From positions 62,001 through 126,000 of the forward strand of contig NZ_FQXY01000008.1 of assembly GCF_900130125.1 (NCBI RefSeq): DNA of 64,000 bases. The letters are read 5' to 3'. Position numbers and translations under genes: made by a program. Position 1 is the first letter of the stretch, and every line of letters starts with the position of its first letter. The notes under the pieces were generated by a model. That model was not told the origin of the DNA. It saw only the letters and a list, made by a program, of their open reading frames with translations, and searched no databases. Shown piece after piece: positions 8,108 through 16,390 of the stretch. Origin of the DNA: Bacteroides congonensis (GTDB lineage Bacteria > Bacteroidota > Bacteroidia > Bacteroidales > Bacteroidaceae).

Positions 8108-8769
8108 TTTATTTGTCGATACGCCTTGCCTGTGCCTGTTATATATTATATAAGGTATGTGGGCAGAAAAAGAAGATACGTGAAATTTGCGACCTGCTGT
8201 ATGCGAAGTTACCTCCCGTAAAAAAGAAAGAGCCGGAAAACGTCTTGTCGGAACCGGGCGGCGAATCCGGCGTCATGGGCAGCACCCGTTTTGTCTATCT
8301 GGATGAGGATGCCGGAAAGGGCGTTGCCCCCTATATGAGCCAGCCGTTGGAAACGGCTGCGGATTTTATAGGTGAGGAGGAAGATGTCGCTGAGGAAGAA
8401 GTGGAATGTAAATTACCGTTGGAGGAGATGAGAATGCTGAAAGAGGAACAGGAAGAACTGGACGGAACGTACCCGGTAGTGGATGCCGTCTCACAGGCCG
8501 TAACGCCTGATGATCTTGACAATGCCGGCAATGTATTGTTTAAACTGAATGATGCTGACAAGGATGAGGAGAAATCCCTTCGTGCGGCTCTTACCTTGCA
8601 CATCATTCGGGAAACGGACCTGTTTGAGATTTTTTCCTCCCAGGTCGAGAATAAGAATGTCATCGACAGTCTGATGGGAAAATATCTGGACGGGAACGGG
8701 AACCCTCTGCCCGTGCGGAAAACAAAATCTGTCGTACCTGTATCGGACGGTTGGAAGCAATATCTGTGA
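8095..8769 (+). CDS. Conjugal transfer protein, TraD-like, membrane-anchored
   Basis: The protein has 224 residues. One N-terminal hydrophobic segment (IVYLSIRLACACYILYKV) is followed by a long acidic linker (EEEDVAEEEVE) and a helical C-terminal part ending GWKQYL. Its place after the ParA and DUF3408 genes matches the TraC/TraD slot of CTnDOT-like elements. No enzyme motif is visible. It overlaps the preceding gene by 13 bp and is followed by a strong terminator at 8786, so traA and its two followers form a short operon separate from traE-traQ. Confidence 0.7.
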   Translation: MGTIVYLSIRLACACYILYKVCGQKKKIREICDLLYAKLPPVKKKEPENVLSEPGGESGVMGSTRFVYLDEDAGKGVAPYMSQPLETAADFIGEEEDVAEEEVECKLPLEEMRMLKEEQEELDGTYPVVDAVSQAVTPDDLDNAGNVLFKLNDADKDEEKSLRAALTLHIIRETDLFEIFSSQVENKNVIDSLMGKYLDGNGNPLPVRKTKSVVPVSDGWKQYL

Positions 8770-8785
8770 CCTGTCGGGTATACCA

Positions 8786-8828
8786 AAAACGCATCCCGGA
8801 ACAAATGCCGGGATGCGTTTTTATTTTT
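8786..8828. terminator. Bidirectional terminator
   Basis: The hairpin AACGCATCCCGG / CCGGGATGCGTT is 12 bp and perfect, with a short loop. It has T tracts on one side and A tracts on the other. It lies between two convergent genes: the traD-like gene and the DUF1016 gene. Confidence 0.9.
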
Positions 8829-8853
8829 TTGTTTTCCTTACGGCTGTTTTCTT

Positions 8854-9933
8854 CTATTCCTTATTTCCGGACAATTCGTTGTTGATTAACTCTTTGATCT
8901 GTTTTTGTGGAATCAGGTAACTGTATTCGGAAACTCCGATCGGAGCCGTTGAGCCTTGCAAGGCCACTTCCACTTCCACATTGTTCCTGTCCGCACACAA
9001 TATAATACCGATGGACGGGTTCTCGTCCGGCATCTTTACCTGTCTGTCCAACAGGTTCAGGTAAAAGTTCATTTTCCCCACATATTCAGGTTGGAATGAA
9101 CCTATTTTTAATTCCAGCGCTATCAGGGACCGGGTACAGCGGTTGAAAAAGAGCATATCCACAAAATACTCCTTATCCTCCAGTACCAGGCGGTACTGGT
9201 TCCCGATAAAGCTGAACCCCTTTCCCATTTCGAGCAGGAACGTTTTTATCTTGTCCACGAGCCTTCTTTCCAATTCCAGTTCCAGTATGGGTTTTGTGAT
9301 TCTCAGGAATTCCAGATTATACCTGCTTTTCAACATTTCCTCCGCCTGTTCTTGTAAACATTCCGGCAGGGTTTCTTTGAAATTATGCAATTTGGGTTGT
9401 TCCTCCCTTGTTGAGAAAGCGTCCGCTTTGATATAATTCAGCAGCACATCCCTTGTCCAGCCCAGTTCCGTGCTCCTTGTCGCGTAAAAGTATATTTCTT
9501 CCGGGTTCTTGCACTTGCTCATTAACAACAGGTTGTGTCCCCAAGGTAAAACTGCAACGCTCTGTTGCAGTTTCCGGCTTTCCCCGCAATATCGTTCATA
9601 AAACCGTTTCATTTCCCAGAGGTTCCTCGAAGAAAAGCCCGTAGTTCCGGGAAATTCTTTCTGCAAATCAGAAGCAAGCATTTCCACCACCTGTGCTCCG
9701 TATCCTTTGCTCAAATGTTGTACGGACAGTTCCTTGCCGATGTTCCAATATAATTCCATTGTTGCACTGGTTATCTTGCGTGCAACCTTGGATTCTTGAA
9801 CTTTTGATTTCTGCAACGATGCGCTGCAGAATCTGTTTATAATCATATTGAACTGTTTCCATTGTCCTGTCAGTTTATTTGCCACGAAGATAGCAATAAT
9901 ATTCCGGAAAACATGGAATTGTCCTTTCTTCAT
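8854..9933 (-). CDS. DUF1016 (YhcG-type) PD-(D/E)XK nuclease-like protein
   Basis: This 359-residue protein has an N-terminal helical DUF1016 region (YWNIGKELSVQ, YGAQVVEMLASDLQ, RNLWEMKRFYERY). The C-terminal nuclease fold has VDMLFFNRCTRSLIALELK, which supplies the D and ExK residues, and YVGKMNFYLNLLD. YhcG-like proteins are widespread, often on mobile DNA, and poorly understood. The start may be ATG 9846 (MIINRFCS), since the first 29 residues look unlike the family. It is oriented against the tra genes and sits between the traD-like gene and traE, so it is cargo, possibly for defence against other DNA or element stability. Confidence 0.88.
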   Translation of the reverse strand: MKKGQFHVFRNIIAIFVANKLTGQWKQFNMIINRFCSASLQKSKVQESKVARKITSATMELYWNIGKELSVQHLSKGYGAQVVEMLASDLQKEFPGTTGFSSRNLWEMKRFYERYCGESRKLQQSVAVLPWGHNLLLMSKCKNPEEIYFYATRSTELGWTRDVLLNYIKADAFSTREEQPKLHNFKETLPECLQEQAEEMLKSRYNLEFLRITKPILELELERRLVDKIKTFLLEMGKGFSFIGNQYRLVLEDKEYFVDMLFFNRCTRSLIALELKIGSFQPEYVGKMNFYLNLLDRQVKMPDENPSIGIILCADRNNVEVEVALQGSTAPIGVSEYSYLIPQKQIKELINNELSGNKE

Positions 9934-10164
9934 TATGTTTCATTGGCATTTCTTCGCTTCTGTTCTTTTGATGGAAAACCAGCTGTTGTAAACGTCTTTT
10001 TGTTTTACGTTTAAGAAAGAAACTTCTTATAAGCTTTGATGCTGTTAATGGAGAACTGACAAGCTCCGGAATTAAATTGCTTTTATCAATATGGTTTTCT
10101 GGCAGATATTAACAGGCTTGTTTCTCTTTCAACCGGGCTGAAAGACGTCTGTGCTTTGCAAGAT

Positions 10165-10181
10165 ATGACATCTGCTGACAT
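10165..10181 (+). promoter_or_regulatory. Shared 17-bp motif, site B (upstream of the traE promoter)
   Basis: The sequence ATGACATCTGCTGACAT matches site A at 16 of 17 positions. It ends 48 bp before the -7 element at 10230, nearly the same spacing as site A to the mob promoter. This is consistent with a shared activator site. Confidence 0.5.
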
Positions 10182-10229
10182 TTGCTGCCACCTGATGAAA
10201 TGTTTGTATCATGGTCTTTTGTCCCCTCC

Positions 10230-10237
10230 TATATTTG
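10230..10237 (+). promoter_or_regulatory. Probable traE-traQ operon promoter (-7 element)
   Basis: TATATTTG is an exact match to TAnnTTTG. A TTTG lies 23 nt upstream (10203-10206), slightly farther than ideal. It would drive the long tra operon, giving a leader of about 35 nt before traE. Confidence 0.6.
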
Positions 10238-10279
10238 CGTTCGAATTCAAATTTATGTCTCACCTTAAACGATTCTACA

Positions 10280-10576
10280 ATGAGAAAGAGAATCCTTTTT
10301 TCAGTGCTTTTCGCATTTTTCGCGGCTGCCTCTTTTGCGCAGGGGCAGGGGCTTGCTGGCATCAACGAAGCCACGAGCATGCTGACCTCGTATTTCGATC
10401 CGGCAACCAAACTGTGCTATGCCATCGGCGCGGTGCTGGGGTTGGTCGGGGGTATCAAGACCTACAGCAAGTTTTCAAGCGGCGATCCCGATACCAGCAA
10501 GACGGCAGCCAGCTGGTTTTTCGCCTGTATATTTTTGATTGTGGCCGCCACCATCCTGCGTTCCTTCTTCCTCTAG
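10280..10576 (+). CDS. traE: TraE (DUF4134), pilin-like small membrane protein
   Basis: This 98-residue protein has a signal peptide (MRKRILFSVLFAFFAAASFAQ) and two hydrophobic segments (LCYAIGAVLGLVGGI; WFFACIFLIVAATILRSFF). Size, signal sequence and place at the head of the operon fit a VirB2-like role, which is inference for this family. The open frame extends back to 10211, but ATG 10280 starts a textbook signal peptide and lies downstream of the promoter. It is 5 bp from traF. Confidence 0.88.
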   Translation: MRKRILFSVLFAFFAAASFAQGQGLAGINEATSMLTSYFDPATKLCYAIGAVLGLVGGIKTYSKFSSGDPDTSKTAASWFFACIFLIVAATILRSFFL

Positions 10577-10581
10577 CGGCT

Positions 10582-10902
10582 ATGGAATACGAGATAAATA
10601 AAGGCGCGGGTAATCCTTTGGAGTTCAAGGGCCTGAAATCACAGTACCTTTTTATTTTTGCGGGCGGGCTTGTTGCGGTGCTGCTTGTGGTGGTCATCCT
10701 TTATATAGCCGGTGTGAACCAGTGGATATGCGTTCCTTTCGGACTCCTGTCCGGTTCGCTGCTGGTCTGGCTGACCTTCCGCCTGAATGCCCGGTATGGT
10801 GAACACGGCCTTATGAAGCTGCTGTCGGGGAAACGCCATCCTCGTTATCTGATCCACCGCAGGAGATTATTCCGATTACTGACCAAAAGAAGAAAGAAAT
10901 GA
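10582..10902 (+). CDS. traF: TraF (DUF4133), VirB3-like membrane protein
   Basis: This 106-residue protein has a soluble N-terminus (EYEINKGAGNPLEFKGLKSQY). Two adjacent membrane segments follow (LFIFAGGLVAVLLVVVILY; CVPFGLLSGSLLVWLTF), then a basic C-terminus (HRRRLFRLLTKRRKK). This is the layout of VirB3-type subunits, which dock next to the VirB4 ATPase. Its stop overlaps the traG start by 4 bp (ATGA), and in this secretion class VirB3 and VirB4 genes are neighbours. Confidence 0.88.
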   Translation: MEYEINKGAGNPLEFKGLKSQYLFIFAGGLVAVLLVVVILYIAGVNQWICVPFGLLSGSLLVWLTFRLNARYGEHGLMKLLSGKRHPRYLIHRRRLFRLLTKRRKK

Positions 10903-13424
10903 GAAATGTATTGAAAGCTGAAACGCTTGAACGTAAGTTCCCCCTGCTGTCTGTGGAGAACGGCTGCATTGTCAGCAAGGATGCCGACCTGACCGTGGCC
11001 TTTGAGGTGGAACTTCCCGAACTGTTTACTATGACTGCGGCTGAATACGAGGCTGTCCACTCTTCCTGGGTAAAAGCTGTCAAAGTGCTGCCGGATTTTT
11101 CGGTTGTCTGCAAGCAGGACTGGTTCACGAAGGAGACCTATCGTCCTGATTTCCGGGACGGTGAACAGAGCTTCCTGTCGAAAAGCTATGAGCGCCATTT
11201 CAACGAGCGCCCGTACCTGAACCACAAATGCTACCTGTATCTGACGAAGACCACGCGTGAGCGCAGCCGGCAGAGGAGTGACTTTAACAGCCTCTGCCGC
11301 GGTTCCCTTCTGCCCAAGGAGATGGTTGACAAGGACACGGCGGCCCGGTTTCTGGAAGCTGTGGAACAGTTCGAGCGTATCATGAACGATTCCGGCCATG
11401 TCAGCCTGCGCAGGCTGGAGGCGGACGAGATTACCGGCACTGAGGGACGTCCCGGACTGGTGGAGAAATATTTCTCCCTGTCGCTGGAGGATGAAACCGC
11501 CGTGCTTCAGGACATCTGTCTTAACCCCGGTGGCATGCGTGTGGGTGACAAGCGGCTGTGTGTGCATACCCTTTCTGATACGGAGGACCTTCCCGTCAGG
11601 GTGTCCACTGATATGCGTTATGAACGTATGTCCACCGACCGCAGTGACTGCCGCCTCTCGTTCGCCGCTCCCGTCGGCCTGTTGCTTCCCTGTAACCATA
11701 TCTATTCGCAGTATGTGTTTATAGACGACGCGCAGGAGATTCTTCGTACGATGGAAAAAACTTCGCGCAACATGCTCTCCCTCTCGAAGTACAGCCGGAG
11801 TAATGCGGTAAACCGGGAGTGGACGGAGATGTATCTGGATGAAGCCCATACGAAGGGCGTATTGCCCGTCCGCTGCCACTGCAACGTGACGGCGTGGGCT
11901 GAGGACAGGGAGGAACTCAGACGTGTGAAGAACGATACCGGCAGCCAGCTTGCCATGATGGAATGCACGCCGAGGCACAATACGGTGGATGCCCCGGTGC
12001 TCTACTGGGCTGGCATTCCCGGCAATGCGGGTGATTTTCCGGCAGAGGAGTCGTTCTACACTTTTCTGGAACAGGCCGTCTGTCTCTTTACGGCTGAAAC
12101 CAATTACCGGAGTTCTCCCAGCCCGTTCGGCATCCGTATGGCTGATCGCCGGAACGGTATCCCCCTGCATGTTGACATCAGCGACCTGCCGATGAAACGC
12201 GGTATCATCACGAACCGCAACAAGTTTGTTCTCGGTCCCAGCGGTAGCGGCAAATCCTTTTTTACCAACCACCTGGTCAGACAATATTATGAACAGGGCA
12301 CGCATATCCTGCTGGTGGATACGGGCAACAGCTACCAGGGACTGTGCCGTATGATCCATGACCGTACGCACGGTGAGGACGGCATCTATATAACGTATGA
12401 GGAGGATAATCCGATAGCTTTTAATCCTTTTTATACGGATTCCGGACAGTTTGACGTTGAAAAACGTGAGAGTATCAAGACGCTGATCCTGACTTTGTGG
12501 AAACGGGAGGACGAAGCCCCGAAACGTTCGGAGGAGGTGGCCCTGTCGGGTGCGGTGAATGCCTATATCCGCCGGATTACGGATGACAGGGCGTCCAGGC
12601 CGGATTTTAACGGCTTCTATGAGTTTGTCCGTGATGACTACCGCCGTATGATCGAGCAAAAGAAGGTGCGTGAAAAGGACTTTGATATTGACGGCTTTCT
12701 GAATGTGCTGGAACCGTTTTACAAGGGCGGGGACTATGACTTCCTGCTGAACTCGGACAGGGAGCTGGACCTGACGAACAAACGGTTCATAGTCTTTGAA
12801 CTGGACAACATCTCCTCCAACAAGGTCCTGCTTCCGGTGGTTACGCTTATTATCATGGAAACCTTTATATCCAAGATGAGAAAGCTCAGGGGAATCCGCA
12901 AGATGATATTGATTGAGGAATGTTGGAAAGCCCTGATGTCCGCCAACATGAGTGAATACATCAAGTATCTCTTTAAAACCGTCAGAAAGTATTTCGGTGA
13001 GGCCGTGGTAGTGACGCAGGAGGTGGACGACATCATCTCTTCGGATATTGTCAAGGAGGCGATCATCAACAACTCGGACTGCAAGATACTGCTTGACCAG
13101 CGTAAATATATGAACAAGTTCGAACATATCCAGAAACTTCTGGGACTGACGGAGAAGGAGAGGGGGCAGATCCTTTCCATCAACCGTGCGAACCGTCCCG
13201 GACCTTTCTACCGTGAAGTCTGGATCGGGCTGGGCGGAACACACTCCGCCGTTTATGCGACGGAGGTCAGCGCGGAGGAGTATACGGTGTACACGACCGA
13301 AGAATCCGAGAAGCTGGAACTCCATGAACTGACGCGGGAACTGGGCGGCAATCTGGAGCTCGCCGTCCGGCGGCTGGCTGAGAGGAAAAGAGAGGAACAA
13401 AAACAAGTATCAACCCCTAAATGA
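10899..13424 (+). CDS. traG: TraG, VirB4-family conjugation ATPase
   Basis: This 841-residue ATPase powers pilus assembly and transfer at the inner membrane. The N-terminal half is a CagE/VirB4-like domain. The C-terminal half is the P-loop domain with Walker A VLGPSGSGKSFF near residue 446 and Walker B KMILIEECWKAL near 667. VVVTQEVDDI is a sensor region. Length is normal for Bacteroides TraG. It overlaps traF and the next gene by 4 bp each. A long open frame on the opposite strand (10845-13406) is only its shadow. Confidence 0.95.
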   Translation: MRNVLKAETLERKFPLLSVENGCIVSKDADLTVAFEVELPELFTMTAAEYEAVHSSWVKAVKVLPDFSVVCKQDWFTKETYRPDFRDGEQSFLSKSYERHFNERPYLNHKCYLYLTKTTRERSRQRSDFNSLCRGSLLPKEMVDKDTAARFLEAVEQFERIMNDSGHVSLRRLEADEITGTEGRPGLVEKYFSLSLEDETAVLQDICLNPGGMRVGDKRLCVHTLSDTEDLPVRVSTDMRYERMSTDRSDCRLSFAAPVGLLLPCNHIYSQYVFIDDAQEILRTMEKTSRNMLSLSKYSRSNAVNREWTEMYLDEAHTKGVLPVRCHCNVTAWAEDREELRRVKNDTGSQLAMMECTPRHNTVDAPVLYWAGIPGNAGDFPAEESFYTFLEQAVCLFTAETNYRSSPSPFGIRMADRRNGIPLHVDISDLPMKRGIITNRNKFVLGPSGSGKSFFTNHLVRQYYEQGTHILLVDTGNSYQGLCRMIHDRTHGEDGIYITYEEDNPIAFNPFYTDSGQFDVEKRESIKTLILTLWKREDEAPKRSEEVALSGAVNAYIRRITDDRASRPDFNGFYEFVRDDYRRMIEQKKVREKDFDIDGFLNVLEPFYKGGDYDFLLNSDRELDLTNKRFIVFELDNISSNKVLLPVVTLIIMETFISKMRKLRGIRKMILIEECWKALMSANMSEYIKYLFKTVRKYFGEAVVVTQEVDDIISSDIVKEAIINNSDCKILLDQRKYMNKFEHIQKLLGLTEKERGQILSINRANRPGPFYREVWIGLGGTHSAVYATEVSAEEYTVYTTEESEKLELHELTRELGGNLELAVRRLAERKREEQKQVSTPK

Positions 13425-13792
13425 ACGAAGTTATGAGAAACAGACAATTGGTGAGGCTGGCGGTATGCCTGGTCGGCATGGCCGCCATGGTATTGCAAAG
13501 TTGTATGGAAGCAAACGGAACGGACTGTGACAGACTCTGCGGTTCGTGGAGCAGCGTGGAGGGTAAGTCTGACGTGCTGGTCTACAAGGAAGGCGGAGCC
13601 TATAAGGTGACGGTCTTTTCCCGCAGCGGAAAGACACGTGTCCTGAAACCGCGGACCTACCTGCTGGTCGAGGAGAACGGCAACCTTTTCATCAACACCG
13701 GATACCGCATTGATGTGTCCTATAATGAAGCGACCGACGTGCTGACTTTTTCCCCTCACGGTGATTATGTACGTAATGAAAACAGACGATGA
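13421..13792 (+). CDS. traH: DUF3876 lipoprotein (TraH position)
   Basis: This 123-residue protein has a signal sequence and lipobox (VCLVGMAAMVLQSC), so Cys-28 or so would be lipidated. A short beta-rich domain follows (LCGSWSSVEGKSDVLVYKEG, YRIDVSYNEATDVLTFSP). DUF3876 proteins occur in this slot of Bacteroides tra operons. No enzymatic motif is seen, and an envelope-scaffold or lipid-binding-like role is a guess. It overlaps traG and traI by 4 bp each. Confidence 0.82.
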   Translation: MNEVMRNRQLVRLAVCLVGMAAMVLQSCMEANGTDCDRLCGSWSSVEGKSDVLVYKEGGAYKVTVFSRSGKTRVLKPRTYLLVEENGNLFINTGYRIDVSYNEATDVLTFSPHGDYVRNENRR

Positions 13793-14433
13793 GAACGGGA
13801 GGTATATGGAAAAAGGCAAGCCTTGTTTGTACGGTGTTTCTGCTGGCAACCGTACAGTCAAGCGCTCAGTGGGTGGTTACCGATCCCGGAAACCTGGCCC
13901 AGGGTATCATCAACATGTCGGACAATATTGCGCATACCTCCAAGACGGCCACGAACACCGCGCAGAGCTTTTCCGAAACGGTCAAGATCTATGAGCAGTC
14001 AAAAAAATACTATGACGCCCTTAAATCCGTGAACAACCTGGTGAGGGACGCCCGCAAGGTGCGTGAAATCATCCTGATGGTGGGTGACGTGTCGGATATC
14101 TATGTCACCGGCTTCGGCAGGATGATGAAGGATGAGAATTTTTCGGCAAGGGAACTGGACGCCATCGCTTCCGGTTATACGAAACTTCTGGAGGAGAGCA
14201 ACGGCGTATTGCAGGATCTGAAGCAGGTAATCGATGTCAGTACCCTCTCCATGACGGACAAGGACCGCATGGACGTGGTGGATGAGTGTTACCGTGACAT
14301 GCGCCGTTACCGGAACCTTGTCAGTTATTATACGAACAGGAATATCGCCGTGAGCTACCTGCGTGCCAGGAAGAGGAACGACATGGACCGCGTAATGAGG
14401 CTCTATGGTGATGAAACCTCCAGATACTGGTAG
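13789..14433 (+). CDS. traI: TraI (DUF4141), periplasmic conjugation protein
   Basis: This 214-residue protein has a signal peptide (KKASLVCTVFLLATVQSSAQ). The mature part is mostly helical (NLAQGIINMSDNIAHTSKTA, AQSFSETVKIYEQSKKYYDA), resembling VirB5-type periplasmic subunits in layout. This is the DUF4141/TraI protein of CTnDOT-like operons and not the F-plasmid relaxase of the same name. It overlaps the DUF3876 gene by 4 bp, and traJ starts 2 bp after its stop. Confidence 0.88.
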   Translation: MRTGGIWKKASLVCTVFLLATVQSSAQWVVTDPGNLAQGIINMSDNIAHTSKTATNTAQSFSETVKIYEQSKKYYDALKSVNNLVRDARKVREIILMVGDVSDIYVTGFGRMMKDENFSARELDAIASGYTKLLEESNGVLQDLKQVIDVSTLSMTDKDRMDVVDECYRDMRRYRNLVSYYTNRNIAVSYLRARKRNDMDRVMRLYGDETSRYW

Positions 14434-14435
14434 CT

Positions 14436-15449
14436 ATGGTACTGTTGTCGATAGATTTTGCCAGCCTCCATACGATACTGGAGAGTCTGTACAATGAGAT
14501 GATGCCTCTTTGCGAGGACATGCTGGGTGTGGCGAAGGGCGTTGCGGGACTGGGTGCCCTGTTTTATGTCGCCCTCCGCGTCTGGCAGTCGATGGCCCGT
14601 GCCGAGCCGGTGGACGTCTATCCGCTGCTTCGCCCTTTTGCGCTGGGTATCTGTATCCTGCTGTTTCCGACATTGGTGCTGGGAACGATGAACAGTATTT
14701 TAAGTCCCATTGTGCAGGGGACCCACAGGATGCTGGAAGGGCAGACACTGGACATGCAGCAGTACAGGGCGCAGAAAGACCGGCTGGAGAGGGAGGCCAT
14801 GATGCGCAATCCCGAAACCGCCTATCTGGTCAGCGACGAGGAGTTTGACCGCCAGCTGGACGAGCTCGGCTGGTCTCCGGGAGACGCCGCCACCCGTCTG
14901 GGAATGTATATGGAAGTGGGCATGTATAATCTGGAGAAGAGTATCCGTGACGCTTTCCGCAGCCTGCTGGAATTGCTCTTTGCAGCCGCTTCGTTGCTGA
15001 TAGATACGGTACGGACCTTTTTCCTGGTGGTACTTTCCGTGCTGGGTCCGATAGCCTTCTCCATTTCGGTGTGGGACGGCTTGCAGTCCACGCTCGGGCA
15101 GTGGTTCACAAGATATATATCGGTCTACCTGTGGCTTCCTGTCAGCGACCTGTTCAGTTGCATGCTTGCCAAGATACAGGTGCTCATGCTTCAGAACGAT
15201 ATTGCCGAACTGCAGGGAAATCCCGATTATTCACTGGACAATTCGAACTGCGTGTACATCATTTTCATGTTGATCGGGATTGTCGGTTATTTTACCGTTC
15301 CGACCGTTTCCGGCTGGATTGTCCAGGCGGGAGGTGGCGGCAACTATTCCCGCAATCTGAACCGTACGGCGACTAAAGCCGGTGGTTTCACTGCCGGTGC
15401 CGGCGGTGCGGCATTGGGTAATATCGGAGGGCGTATACGTGGAAAATAA
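14436..15449 (+). CDS. traJ: TraJ, VirB6-like inner-membrane channel protein
   Basis: The protein has 337 residues and five or six hydrophobic segments, including GVAGLGALFYVALRVW, PFALGICILLFPTLVLG, FFLVVLSVLGPIAFSISVW and YIIFMLIGIVGYFTVPTVSG. The C-terminus is Gly/Ala-rich. This is the polytopic component of the inner-membrane pore. Position between traI and traK is conserved in the family. Confidence 0.9.
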   Translation: MVLLSIDFASLHTILESLYNEMMPLCEDMLGVAKGVAGLGALFYVALRVWQSMARAEPVDVYPLLRPFALGICILLFPTLVLGTMNSILSPIVQGTHRMLEGQTLDMQQYRAQKDRLEREAMMRNPETAYLVSDEEFDRQLDELGWSPGDAATRLGMYMEVGMYNLEKSIRDAFRSLLELLFAAASLLIDTVRTFFLVVLSVLGPIAFSISVWDGLQSTLGQWFTRYISVYLWLPVSDLFSCMLAKIQVLMLQNDIAELQGNPDYSLDNSNCVYIIFMLIGIVGYFTVPTVSGWIVQAGGGGNYSRNLNRTATKAGGFTAGAGGAALGNIGGRIRGK

Positions 15450-15470
15450 ACAATCAAAAACGATTCACAG

Positions 15471-16094
15471 ATGGAATTCAAGTCATTGACCAATATTGAA
15501 AGCAGCTTCAGGCGTATCCGCCTGATGCTGGCAGCCTTTGTATGCTGCTGCACGCTCATTACCGGCTATTCGTTGTGGAGCTCTTACAGCTTTGCCGAGA
15601 AGCAGCGTGAAAAGATCTATGTGCTGGACGGCGGGAAGTCGCTGATGCTTGCGCTCTCGCAGGATCTTTCCCAGAACCGTCCGGCGGAGGCTAGGGAGCA
15701 CGTGAGGCGCTTCCATGAACTCTTCTTCAGCCTTTCGCCGCAGAAGGACGCCATCGAGCACAATATCCACCGGGCTCTGCTGCTGGCCGACAAGAGTGCC
15801 TACCATTATTATGTGGACCTTGCCGAGAAAGGGTATTACAACCGTCTGATTTCGGGTAACATCAACCAGGTTGTCCAGGTGGACAGCGTGGCCTGCGACT
15901 TCAACAGTTATCCCTATAAGGCGAGGACGTATGCCCGGCAGATGATCATCCGTGAGAGCAACGTGACGGAACGCAGCCTGGTGACGGAGTGCCGGCTTCA
16001 GAATGCTGTCAGGTCGGATGACAATCCGAACGGGTTCATTATCGAGCATTTTACCATTATGGAAAACAAGGATTTAAGGAGTGCCGACCGATGA
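15471..16094 (+). CDS. traK: TraK, VirB8-like protein
   Basis: This 207-residue bitopic protein has a short cytosolic N-terminus (MEFKSLTNIESSFRRIRLM), one membrane segment (LAAFVCCCTLITGYSLW) and a periplasmic domain with an NTF2-like pattern. This is the layout of VirB8 assembly factors, which nucleate the transfer channel. It overlaps traL by 4 bp. Confidence 0.9.
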   Translation: MEFKSLTNIESSFRRIRLMLAAFVCCCTLITGYSLWSSYSFAEKQREKIYVLDGGKSLMLALSQDLSQNRPAEAREHVRRFHELFFSLSPQKDAIEHNIHRALLLADKSAYHYYVDLAEKGYYNRLISGNINQVVQVDSVACDFNSYPYKARTYARQMIIRESNVTERSLVTECRLQNAVRSDDNPNGFIIEHFTIMENKDLRSADR

Positions 16095-16390
16095 GAAGAA
16101 GAAAATACCCGTGGAAACAGGCGGACATCCTGATACACCGATACTGCGGCAGACTGACGACAGGGCAGCGGTTGGCTGTCATCGCCGTTGCATTTGCCCT
16201 GTTTATGGCAGGCTGCCTGTATATGATCCTCTCTTCCCTTTTGGGTTTCGGAGAACCGGGCGGGGGACTGAAAATTGAGCATATCCGTCCTTTGGATATA
16301 AAGCCGGAGAAAGATACAACCATTCACTTTAAAGACTATTATGATTATGGACATTCAGAAAATCAGGACACTGTTAGGCTTGTCTGCTGA
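16091..16390 (+). CDS. traL: TraL (DUF3989), small membrane protein
   Basis: This 99-residue protein has a basic N-terminus (RRRKYPWKQADILIHRY), a single membrane segment (LAVIAVAFALFMAGCLYMIL) and a short periplasmic tail. It is typical of the TraL position. It overlaps traM by about 50 bp, an unusually long overlap for this operon but seen when the alternate ATG 16341 is used for traM. Confidence 0.82.
   Translation: MRRRKYPWKQADILIHRYCGRLTTGQRLAVIAVAFALFMAGCLYMILSSLLGFGEPGGGLKIEHIRPLDIKPEKDTTIHFKDYYDYGHSENQDTVRLVC

Larger units (their letters stand above)
9934..10279. other. Intergenic regulatory region upstream of the traE operon
   Basis: No gene is visible. The left 200 bp is AT-rich and should hold the promoter of the divergent DUF1016 gene, although no clear TAnnTTTG is seen there on the minus strand. 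The right part holds site B (10165-10181) and the probable traE promoter at 10230. Confidence 0.6.

Noticed and set aside
10156-10902. A 248-codon open frame starting upstream of traE
   Set aside because: Only its last 106 codons are the real traF. The first part is traE read in the wrong frame.
10845-13406. An 853-codon open frame on the minus strand
   Set aside because: It lies entirely opposite traG. Its translation has no recognisable domain and is rich in His, Arg and Leu, typical of a shadow frame in GC-rich DNA.
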